64,000 nt of DNA, taken from assembly GCA_030737875.1 (NCBI GenBank), contig CM060922.1, positions 231,054,335-231,118,334 of the forward strand, in the 5' to 3' direction. Below the pieces are notes generated by a model. It saw only the letters and a list, made by a program, of their open reading frames with translations, was not told the DNA's origin and made no database searches. The position numbers and the translations under genes are program-made. Below, piece after piece: positions 12,501 to 23,567 of the stretch (position 1 is its first letter; the number at the start of each line of letters is the position of its first letter). This stretch comes from Allium sativum. Its lineage: Eukaryota; Streptophyta; Magnoliopsida; Asparagales; Amaryllidaceae.

Positions 12501-15301
12501 ATTATCATTTATATATATATCGATGATATGGAATATTCAATTTTGATTTAAAATTGAATATGAAGTTGAAATCGTTCTGAAAACGAATTTAAAACGATTT
12601 ATAAAATACGTTTAGAGTTGAAATCGATGAAATATATATAATATATATTTAATGGCCTGAATAGAACGCGCCGCGCAGCGGTAGTTCGCGAATTTCGACC
12701 ATTGACTTCGAATTGACGTTACGGGAGATCCGACTGTCGGATTTTCCTAAAACCAGGACCGTTGGGTTCGTATCGAAAAGAGCTTTCCAATTAATATTAG
12801 AAATTTGAAATCTAACGGTTGGATTTGGAGATACGTCCAAATGAAATTTAGAAAAGGTCGTTGTAAGTGCAGTTCGGTGGTCGTTATTGGAAATCGACTG
12901 TACGGGCCTTGATAAAATTATTAAAAATATCAATAATTTGTGTAAAATCATAATAAATGATTTAGAGAGAATTGGGATGAAAAATTCCCTATTTGAAAAG
13001 ATAAAAATATTTTTTTATCGAAATGAACTAGTTATGAACTAGAATTAAAATCCAACATTTTTTTAAAATAAATAAATTGGATTTGAAGTGGTTTTAAAAA
13101 TAAGCAGAATTTCCAATACACGAATTGGAATGGATTTGAATCGAAATTATCTTTGGAATATTTCGATGTTGGATTTCGTGATTATACAGATATGGTTGTG
13201 GAAATTTGAAAGATATATTTATATCGTTATTTCCAATACGATATCTGTTGGTTTCAGAATTTGATATTGAATATAAGCCGATATATTTTCTATTCAGAGC
13301 CTTGTATTTAATATCGAATGTGATTTGGGTTTGTCGTGAATGGTGTCTTCATTAACACTGTTCTTGAACCCAGTTGAGGAAAGATTAAATCTTTTTATTT
13401 AGACTTAATGAAGTAAACCAATTAATTTATATTTAATTGGAATTGAATTGAAATTGATTTTTGGGTTTATCGTGAACAGTGTTTTAAATAACACTTGTTC
13501 TTTAACCCGATTAACAATGGAATGAGATTTTGGGTTGTCGTGAATGGTATCTTTAATAATACTGTTCTTATACCCAATGGAGTGAAGAAAATTAGAAACT
13601 AACTGGAGATTAGTTAAGTTGAATGGTTTCCTGGGTATTGATCTGATGTTGGTTTCGGCCTTCGGGGTTAATATTTAGGGAATTGTTCTCTTACTAGTTT
13701 ACGGTTAGTGACTGCTGAATTAGAATAAGGTGTATGTTGTGTTTGTGTAACACTTGTTTATTATATACGCGAACTGTTCAGAAAGACCGTGTTTATCCCA
13801 TTCTGAATAACTGATACGACGATTAGTTGAAGATGAAGACGGTGATTGAAGACCGGAGGTGATCACATCGTTTGGATGATTTCTGATGATCTTGATTGGG
13901 ATATACACCCAAGAGGAGGGAATCAGTTAGTGATCGTCCAGACATATTTGTAGATCGATGGATATGCGAGGTACAAGGTGCCTCCGGTTTCGTTCAGGCC
14001 CAGAACGGACTTGTAAATGGACTGTGTGTCTGACATTGGATATCATTCTGTGTGATTGATGTATATCGGTTACATGGAGTGGTTTGCCTGTGTGGCATGC
14101 TAAGATGCAAATGATCAAGGCTTCTATTGAAAAGCAGAGTCTTGTGGTTGATGATCAAAGCACGGCCTTTGTGGCATCGCTTTGTGTAGCGTTGATTCGC
14201 GAGCCTCGCACCCCGGTGTAAACCAAAAACTGGAGAGGACATCAGGGAGGACATGCGTTTCTTTATAGCTAGGAGTGGCGTCAATGCTTGAACTGGCTGA
14301 CGAGTTTGACTCATGTGGTTGTTGGAATTGGTGGCGCCTCGGATATATCGATCGTTCTCGAACTGATGGAGTCAGTGGACTTATTTATGCCACATAGAGC
14401 GGGGAAACGCATGTTCAGGCATTTTAATCCACTCCGTGTGGACCGGCCCTGACGATCCAAGAGCCCACCTGAGTCTGGGTCCTGAGACATGGTAGGCTAG
14501 ATTGTCTCAAATCGGTAGAGTACTATCTTTTGCCTCGGTTCATAGATGGAAATCCAACTTCCAAATTCGTGATTTTGCGGTTTAGATTGTAGAGCCTAGT
14601 ATGGCGACATGATATATGGTACCCATGCCGTCTATGATTAATACTTATGATTGAAATTGATTTCTTCACTTATAGTAATAATAAAAGATTAAATTTCGCG
14701 TATCAAGCATTCTTTGGCTATTATAAGGTAAAACCCTATCCTCTGGCTTGCGTTGCATTGTGTGATGGGACTTCTGTCTTATAATAGCTTCATTGTTCTT
14801 TATTTAGCATTGCGCTGTTTGTTTAATGCACTGGTATTCTTGGGAGGAAACCCGTTCCGTGTTATACGGCATGGTTCCTTGATTTACCTAACTTTAAAAT
14901 AAAGATTTATAACTGTTTTAGTTCTCACACCAGTAACATGACTGACCTGGAGTTTATTGTTTTAACCTAAACTCTGGGTGCCCTTATTTTGACTCGGGCA
15001 GCTAGTAGTTGGATTTTGCAGTTTTATATTCACAGGATCCTGGTTTACAGCTGGAGAGATACTCGGAAAGCTCCGTATCCGTGTATTTATTTCAGTTGTG
15101 TTTTGTATTATTTTTCCGCTGCAGTAATGTATTTAAATCTCTGATATTCTCTGTTGTATTTTTTTTTCATACACTATATATTCTTGTATTCTGATGGAAT
15201 TGTTGTAATAAACAATGAAATGTTCTTCTGTTTGTGTTCTGATTCGTCTTGTCCTCAATTCAATCCGTGCTTTCCTTCACGGGGAAGTTCGGGTCGTTTC
15301 A
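9508..15301 (+). repeat. Array A LTR2 (5794 bp), shared by both units
   Basis: It starts TGTAACAACCCTG and ends GGTCGTTTCA, with the same internal order as LTR1. It shares several variants with LTR3 against LTR1, for example GATGAAGACAG where LTR1 has GATGTAGACAG, but also has private changes. As the middle LTR it serves as 3' LTR of one unit and 5' LTR of the next. Confidence 0.92.
12272..12345. repeat. 25-bp minisatellite, three units (LTR2)
   Basis: The unit is ATAAAATATATATTCATGTG followed by TTGAA. There are three units here, one in LTR1 (about 5466-5488) and five in LTR3 (about 19115-19240). Confidence 0.85.
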
Positions 15302-16331
15302 GCTTGGTATCAGAGCTCTGGTTTACAGAGCTCGAGAACAAGACACATTAGAATCAAACGAAAGAATTCATCAGAGGTTGGATTAGTAATATCCAATGAG
15401 AATAACTCGTTAGAGATGGGATCAGTATTATCCTAGAATAAGTGTGAAGAGTATATTTTTCAAATAAAGTGGAAAACGATTTTGTTCTGAAAATTTAAAC
15501 CATTTTATACGTATTTGAATATTTTATTTGTGTTGAAGTTGGACAATCTAGTATATGATTATTTTGCGTATACGCGTCATGAACGTATATTCAAAATTTT
15601 AATATACCGGATAGATATAGAATCACACTCTAGTCGCCCAGAGATGGTTCTGATGATTGATCGATCATCATCAGAATTTATATTCGAGTTTCGAAAGTGG
15701 GATAAATATATTTCCATTAGACTGGTGTGAGAACCAAAAAATTATATAGGATTATTTGTTGTGATTTGGCATCAAAAACATGATTTTTGACTATATATGT
15801 AAAAGATGCATGTTTGGAAAACTAACCAACTAATTGATTGATGGTTGTGTTGTTTGATTATTGTTTTGAAATTTTGAACCATTATGCCAAATTGAACCGA
15901 ATATTGAACTGTATTGAAAATTTCTTAAATTTGCATGCATATACATGTATATCCATTGAACAGATCATAGCAAGGAGGCTAGAGAAGAGGAATAAAATTG
16001 TTTGCCCGACAAATAGGTGCATGTTTATTGTATTTCTTTGGGGTTTTGATGATTTTATGAGCCGCTTGGCTTTTTATTTTTCTTTTCGATTGGTGAGGGC
16101 CATGGGAGGCTATTTGAAATATCCCGAAGCTCCCGGTGCAGGGGAGGTTATAGCGAAATTTTTCGAAAATTTTGGGTGTTAGCCAAATTTTTGAAAAATT
16201 TGAAAAGTTCTTAGAAACTGAAAAGTTGAAGAACTTAAGCCGTAATGAAAATAACGAAAGTTGAGTTGATTAGAAAACAACTTTTAGCTTCGTTCTTTTT
16301 CGAGGACGAAAAGATTTTAAGTTGGGGAGAT
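15302..16331 (+). mobile_element. Array A internal region 2 (1030 bp, noncoding)
   Basis: Nearly the same as internal region 1. It has the intact primer-binding site TGGTATCAGAGC at 15305-15316 and ends in the polypurine tract AAGTTGGGGAGAT. A 114-codon ORF at 15838-16182 matches no gag or pol domain I know, and in copy 1 the same stretch is cut into shorter frames by small changes. It is probably not a protein gene. Confidence 0.9.
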
Positions 16332-19300
16332 TGTAACAACCCGGAAAATCCGAGCCAATTTAAAATTTTTATTTTGGCAATTTTAGTGAATTTTGAATAT
16401 TTAAAATGAAATATTTTAAATAATAACGATGGAAAATTTATTTTCGACGAAGTTAAAATGAATAATTTTATTATAATTATATAACGAGCCTGATATGGCG
16501 CGGTAATTCGAAATTTCGATTTCGAATTTCAAATGAATATACATAATTCGTTTTAAGTCGGAATTGGACGAAACAAGAAATATTTAAATCTGTTTAATCA
16601 TATTTTTCTAACGGATGTAAGAAACTGAGATTTCACTTTAGAAGTTGAAAGATATGTCCAGTTTAAAATTCAGAAAAGTCGTTGTGGAATTTATATATAT
16701 TAATATATAAAGGCCTTTGAAAATGAAATTTTTGCAAACGACCTCGGTTTTCAACGAAACCACTTTTGTTGGATCCGGGATGTCAAATTATTGCAAGGTT
16801 TCAAAATTCATAATTTTTTGAATCAGTATGTGAGCCTGGCGAAGTTAAACGTGTTTTGACAGTTTCAGTCAATTTCGATCGATCAGAAAATGGCTATTTT
16901 TCAAACGGTCTTGGAATTTAATGAAATTACTTTTGTTAGGACCGTATCGTCAATACGAAGCTGGAAATAATTTTTCTGTAATTTTTCGAGAATGTATGTG
17001 GCCCTGGTAAATTGAAATGTGAGTTTAAACTGAATATATAAAGATTTATATTTTAAATTCAACGGAAACTGATCGTAACGGCCAAATTGGCTTACGAAAC
17101 ATATCCCATTATGTTCGGAATGAGGGTGATTAGCTAGGGACGACAGTCGGTGGGCTTGATTTCGAGTTCGTATGAAAAGTCAACATATTAGAGAGAAAAT
17201 AATAAATTATAATATATAAAATAATAATTCCTTCCTATAAACCCCCCCTTTTTACTATTCTCCAAAAACCGATACCCCCTTCTCCAAATCGACTTCGTCG
17301 TTTCCCCCTCCCCCTCGCTACGACGCCGCACCAGAGATTCCCCCACGCCAGTCACCGATCGCTTCCTCTCCCCCACCACCTTCTCTCCCCTCCAACGCCT
17401 TCTCTCTCCTCCCTCCTCCCTATTCAAACCCGCACAAACCCTAGGCTCCAGCCCTGAAACCCGCCGCTCTTCCCCTGGGTCCACCGACGACGATCTGCGC
17501 CTCGCCTCTCCACCGTCGAGCGTGCCACCGAAGGAGACCACCACCTCAGCACTGCAAGGACTCCCCCCCTCCGACCAAAACCCTAGAAATCGGTATGTTC
17601 TTCTGATTTTGATTTCTAAGTATAAAAAAATAGGATTTTGCAATTCATACAAAGTTTAGATTTTTATTTTTATTTTAACAACAAAGTTAGATTTTTATGC
17701 GAATAAAAACTAGACTTTTAAGCGAAGAAAAACAAGATTTTGTTGAAAAAAAATCGGATTTTTAACTATGAAAAAAATCGGATTTTTAACTATGAAAAAA
17801 ATCGGATTTTTAACTATAAAAGGGTTGGATTTTTAACTATAAAAAGGTCGGATTTTTAACTATAGATCTGAGATTAGATTTTTGCTAGAAAAAAAGAACA
17901 GATTTTTGCTAGAAGAAAAAGAATATGATTTTTACATTAGAAAAGAATTGATTTTTGAATTGTTAAAGAGTGGGTTTTTGAACTAGAAAGGATGAGATTT
18001 TTATTATAGTAAAGGCGAGATTTTTATTTAATATAAAGAAAGTTTAGATTTTTATCATTAAGTAGTGAGCGTAAAAATATGATTTTTATATAAGGTAGAG
18101 TATAAAAATATAATTTTTATTAATGTAGAGTAATAAAAATATGATTTTTATTAATGTAAGAGATTAAAAATTATGATCTTTATTATCTGAAGAGCGAAGA
18201 GAAAATATGATTTTGATTATATACTAGGGAATATAAAAATGTGATTTTTATATGAGTGGCGTTATAAAAATACAATCTATATATAAGAAGTAGCGTCGTT
18301 AAAAATAAATTTTTTAACATATACTTCGTGAAACAGACGGCGTTGGAAGAACGATGAAGATTTTCTACATATAAAGAGTCGCCCCGTTTGGTTTAGCTAT
18401 ATGTGAGAACTTCTCACTTTAAATTTCTTTTTCTAGTTAAAAATATATACTAGGATGAAGACAGTGCTTAGTAGCACCCGACACCATCGTCCACAGACCA
18501 TGGACTTGTTTGTTTGTTTGTGTAGTTGGTTAGATTTTTTGATTTGAATTTGGTTGTTTGGGGAAATTGAACTGATTAGAATTTGATTTGTGTATGGCGT
18601 GGGCCATTATTAGACCGGGGATAAGGCTAGGCCTTGTCCCGTTTCTAGTATCGTGCCGTTATGCCGCCGAAATTTTCTAAAATAAGCTAGAAAAATAAAA
18701 ATATCATTTTATTGAATAAATGAAATAGAATATTTTATCGTTAAAAATATAATTTTTAACGTGTGTGTGAATAAAATAAAATATTCATTTACAAATCAAA
18801 ACGATTGGTTTATGTACACTGATTTGACTGATATTGATTGGGACGATAAATTTTACGCGTTGCCCAATTGCACAAATAAAATCTGTGTTTGTTGATGTGA
18901 AACCCCACACGGGTATTGGGATGATATTCGACGTACACTAGTCCTAATAATTAGTTGTGTGTCGATCGATAGATTGACAGAAAGTTGTGTTGTGCACTTT
19001 GGATGATGGCTGATTATTTGTTGTTGTTATACACATGTGTTGTATGGAATCCATATAATTAACATTATATGGTAAATGATTGGGCCTCATTCCAATATAG
19101 AAAATAAAGAATATTTTTAAAAATATATTCATGTGTTGAAATATAATATATATTCATGTGTTGAAATAAAATATATATTCATGTGTTGAAATAAAATATA
19201 TATTCACGTGTTGAAATAAAATATATATTCATGTGTTGAAGAAAATATTCATTTGTTGAATAGAGTAAAGAAGTTATTGAAATATATAAAGCCGTGTTGA

Positions 19301-22220
19301 TTAGATTTGCGCCATTTTGACGCGAATGATATTTATATCGATTTTATTCGAATATCGAAATAAATGTGATATCAAAATATAATGTGTTGAAAATATTATC
19401 ATTTATATATATATATATATATATATATCAATGATATGGAATATTCAATTTTGATTTAAAATTGAATATGAAGTTGAAATCATTTTGAAAACGAATTTAA
19501 AACGATTTATAAAACACGTTTAGAGTTGAAATCAACGAAATATATATAATATATATTTAATGGCCTGAATAGAACGCGCCGCGCAGCGGTAGTTCGCGAA
19601 TTTCGACCATTGACTTTGAATTGACGTTACGGGAGATCCGACTGTCGGATTTTCCTGAAACCGGGACCGTTGGGTTCGTATAGAAAAGAGCTTTCCAATG
19701 AATATTAGAAATTTGAAATCTAACGATTGGATTTGGAGATACGTTCAAAGCAAATTTAGAAAAGGTCGCTATAAGTGCAGTTCGGTGGCCGTTATTGGAA
19801 ATCGACTGTACGGGCCTTGATAAAATTATTAAAAATATCAATAATTTGTGTAAAATCATAATAAATGATTTAGAGAGAACTGGGATGAAAAATTCCCTAT
19901 TTGAAAAGATAAAATTATATTTTTATCGAAATAAACTAGTTATGAACTTGAATTAAAATCCAATATTTTTTTTTAAAATAAATAAATTGGATTTGAAGTG
20001 GTTTTAAAAATAAGCAGAATTTCCAATATACGAATTGGAATGGATTTGAATCAAAATTATCTTTGGAATATTTCGATGTTGGATTTCGTGATTATACAAA
20101 TATGGTTGTGGAAATTTGAAAGATATATTTATATCGTTATTTCCAATACGATATCTGTTGGTTTCAGAATTTGTATTGAATATAAGACGATATATTTTCT
20201 ATTCAGAGCCTTGTATTTAATATCGAATGTGATTTCGGTTTGACGTGAATGGTGCCTTCATTAACACTGTTCTTGAACCCAGTTGAGGAAAGATTAATTT
20301 TTTTTTATTTAGACTTAATGAAGTAAACCAATTAATTTATATTTAATTGGAATTGAATTGAAATTGATTATTGGGTTTATCGTGAACAGTGTTTTAAATA
20401 ACACTTGTTCTTTAACCCGATTAACTATAGAAGGAGATTTTGGGTTGTCATGAACGGTATCTTTAATAATACTGTTCTTAGACCCAATGGAGTTAAGAAA
20501 ATTAGAAACTAATTGGAGATTAGTTAAGTTGAATGGTTTCCTGGGTATTGATCTGATGTTGGCTTCGGCCTTCGGCCTTCGGGGTTAATATTTGGGGAAT
20601 TGTTCTCTTACTAATTTACGGTTAGTGACTGCTGAATTGGAATGAGGCGTATGTTGTGTTTGTGTAACACTTGTTTATTATATACATGAGTTTTTCAGAA
20701 AGACCGGGTTTATCCCATTCTGAATAACTGATACAATGATAAGTCTAAGATGAAGACGGTGGTTGAAGACCGGAGGTCTTCACATCGTTTGGATGATTTC
20801 TGATGATCTTGATTGGGCTGTACACCCAAGAGGAAGGAATCAGTTAGTGATTGTCCAGACATATTTGGAGATCGATGGATATGCGAGGTACAAGGTGCCT
20901 CCGGTTTCGTTCAGACCCAGAACGGACTTGTAAATGGACTGTGTGTCTGACATTGGATATCATTCTGTGTGATTGATGTATATCGGTTGCATGGAGTGGT
21001 TTTCCTATGTGGCATGCTAAGATGCAAATGATCAAGGCTTCTGTTGAAAAGCAGAGTCTTGTGGTTGATGATCAAAGCACGGCCTTTGTGGCTTCGCTTT
21101 GTGTAGCGTTGATTCGCGAGCCTCGCACCCCGGTGTGAACCAACAACTGGAGAGGACATCAGGGAGGACATGCGTTTCTTTCTAGCTAGTAGTGGCGTCA
21201 GTGCTTGAACTGGCGGACGAGTTTGACTCGTGTGGTTGTTGTAATTGGAGGCGCCTCGGATATATCGGTCGTTCTCGAACCGATGGAGTGAGTGGACTCA
21301 TTTACGCCCCATAGGCCGGGGAAACGCATGTTCAGGCATTTTAATCCACTCCGTGTGGACCGGCCCTGACGATCCAAGGGCCCACCTGAGTCTGGGTCCA
21401 AAGACATGGTAGGCTAGATTGTCTCGAATCGTTAGAGGACAATCTTTTGCCTCGGTTCATAGATGGAAATCCAACTTCCAAATATGTGATTTTGCGGTTT
21501 AGATTGTAGAGCCTAGTATGGCGACATGATATATGGTACCTATGTCGTCTATGATTAATATTTATGATTGAAATTGATTTCTTCACTTATATTAATAATA
21601 AAAGATTAAATTTCGAGTATCAAGCATTCTTTGGCTATTATAAGGTAAAACCCTATCCTCTGGCTTGCGTTGCATTATGCGATGGGACATGGGTCTTATA
21701 ATAGCTTCATTGTTCTTTATTTAGCATTGCGCTGTTTGTTTAATGCACTGGTATTCTTGGGAGGAAACCCGTTCCGTGTTATACGGCGTGGTCCCTTGAT
21801 TTACCTAACTTTAAAATAAAGATTTATAACTGTTTTAGTTCTCACACCAGTCACATGACTGACCTGGAGATTATTGTTTTAACCTAAACTCTGGGTGCCC
21901 TTATTTTGACACGGGCAACAAGTAGTTGGGTTTTACAGATTTATATTCACAGGATCCTGGTTTACAGCTGGAACAATACTCGGAAAGCTCTGTATCCGTG
22001 TATTTATTTCAGTTGTGTTTTGTATTATTTTTCCGCTGCAGTAATGTATTTAAATCTCTGATATTCTCTGTTGTATAATTTTTTTTCATACACTGTATAT
22101 TCTTGTATTCTGATGGAATTGTTGTAATAAACAATGAAATGTTCTTCTGCTTGTGTTCTGATTCGTCTTGTCCTCAATTCAGTCTGTGCTTTCCTTCACG
22201 GTGAAGTTCAGGTCGTTTCA
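16332..22220 (+). repeat. Array A LTR3 (5889 bp)
   Basis: It starts TGTAACAACCCGG and ends GGTCGTTTCA, and is directly followed by the AAAAC target duplication. It is about 95 bp longer than LTR1 and LTR2, part of which comes from extra 25-bp minisatellite units near 19115-19240. Confidence 0.92.
19115..19240. repeat. 25-bp minisatellite, five units (LTR3)
   Basis: Five tandem units of about 25 bp, each containing TATATTCAYGTGTTGAA. The same locus has three units in LTR2 and one in LTR1. Confidence 0.88.
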
Positions 22221-22745
22221 AAAACCGTCTGTGTTTATGTGTGGGCTGGTCTTACTATTATCCTTTGATTTCATAAAGGATTTTCCAAAGTTAAACAAGT
22301 TGTGCATTCTGTGAATTTATCGCTGAAAGTATCCCAGACCGACCCGGTGAATTTTTCTTTGCTTCAAATGTGCTCGGGTCAGACTGAGTATGTCCCAGGT
22401 TAGGTTTCGCTCGGAGTTTCTGGAGTTGGAAGCACGCTACTTCACCGCTAGTTATATAAAGTATTATTCCGCTATGTCTGATGTATGTTGTACTCTGATG
22501 ATTAGTATGTATATACAGTTCTTTTGTATAAAGAGATTTGATATTATATTTGGTTCGTTCTGTTGTGAGATTCTGATGTGTTCTTCTTCTTTCTTCTATT
22601 CTAATATTTCTTTCTTTCTATTCCCACCCTCTAATTTCTTTTTATTGACAATCTGGGGTTCGATACTTGGGTTTTTGGCAAGTAATACGAGTTTATGTAT
22701 TATTGTCGAAAATTCAAGCGTCGAGTTGTTCCCCGGGTTGTTACA
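22221..22745 (+). mobile_element. Element B, right end of the giant LTR
   Basis: The first five bases are the second AAAAC target copy. The rest continues the B LTR interrupted at 2678 and ends CCCCGGGTTGTTACA at 22745. It aligns with the reverse complement of D from 23568 to about 24060, including a GACCCG..CGGGTC inverted repeat around a GAATTTTTCTTTGC loop (22338-22381). It is followed by AAAAG, matching the unbroken site GAAAAGAATTTT at 44805-44816 in the 3' LTR of E, so B inserted into the 5' LTR of E. The left duplication lies outside the window. Confidence 0.88.
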
Positions 22746-23567
22746 AAAGAATTTTTTAAATGGATATTTACTTAGAAAGTAAATAGAAGGATAAAAAGTG
22801 TATTTACTTAGAAAGTAAATAAAATTATAAAAGGAATATTTATTTACAAATAGAATTTATAAAAGAAACTATTTATAAAATCAAAGGATTTTATAAAGGA
22901 AATATTTGGAAAGCCAAATAAGAATTTAAAGGAAATATTTGTAAATCACTTACAAATAGAATTGAAGGGAAAATATTTATTTGTTAAATAAATAAAATAG
23001 GAAGAGAAATATTTGTGAAATCAAATATAAAGGAAAATATTTGTGAAATCAAATATAAAGGGAAAATATTTGTAAAAACAAATAGAAATGGAAAATATTT
23101 GTAAAACAAATTACAAATAGAAATAAAAAGGAAAACATTTACAAATGGGATTGGAAAGAAATATTTGTAAAACAAATAAATAGAAAGAAAAAAGGGAATA
23201 TTTGTTTGTTAAATAAATAGAATTAAATCGAGGGAATATTTATTTGGAAATAAATAGAATTTAATCAAAGGAATTTTTAGAAAATGAATAGGAAATGGAA
23301 ATCTGTTTTTAACAGAAAAATGGAAAAGATTTATTTAAAGTGGAATTTAATAGAAATCTGTTTTAACAGATGAATTACGAAGATTAATTTATAAATAATA
23401 TTTTATAAAATAAATAAAATATTTATCATTGGATAAATAGAATATATCAGTCAGGACTTATATAGAGAAGTAAGAATCGATTTCAACATCGATATTTGAA
23501 AATGAATATCGACGTAGAGTTAACCATAGGTGTTAATCAAAATGAGTTAGAGGAGTTAATCGATCAG
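22746..23567 (+). repeat. Element E 5' LTR, fragment 1 (fold-back repeat region)
   Basis: It corresponds to about 44806-45625 of the E 3' LTR. It consists mostly of short fold-back units such as TATTTGTAAAA next to ACAAATA and TATTTACTT next to AGTAAATA, separated by AGGAA-type purine spacers. It ends in the 14-bp TTAATCAG repeats, where D is inserted. The upstream 2.5 kb of this LTR should lie left of the window, beyond element B. Confidence 0.88.

Larger units (their letters stand above)
2679..22220 (+). mobile_element. Array A: nonautonomous LTR retrotransposon with three LTRs (LTR-int-LTR-int-LTR)
   Basis: Three copies of a 5.8-5.9-kb LTR alternate with two copies of a 1.03-kb internal region (period about 6.82 kb). 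The whole is flanked by one perfect 5-bp target duplication, AAAAC. Each internal region has a tRNA-iMet-type primer-binding site right after the upstream LTR and a polypurine tract right before the next one. There is no gag, protease, RT or integrase. Solo LTR D, related to host element B, has the uninterrupted target near 24045-24080 on the opposite strand. One duplication around three LTRs points to a single insertion later extended by unequal recombination, rather than two insertions. Confidence 0.93.

Noticed and set aside
13994..14314. Minus-strand ORF conserved in all three A LTRs (also 7173-7427 and 20911-21171)
   Set aside because: Conservation is expected because the LTRs are duplicates; it is antisense to the element, has no domain, and its ends vary between copies.
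15838..16182. 114-codon ORF in A internal region 2
   Set aside because: No gag or pol similarity, and the equivalent in internal region 1 is split into shorter frames.
17188..17652. 154-codon minus-strand ORF in A LTR3 (and 3552-3923, 10440-10826)
   Set aside because: Shadow of the C/T-rich leader: Arg/Gly/Glu-rich low complexity, frame shifted among the three copies.
22390..22782. 130-codon plus-strand ORF
   Set aside because: It crosses the junction between the end of B and the 5' LTR of E, so it is an accident of insertion.
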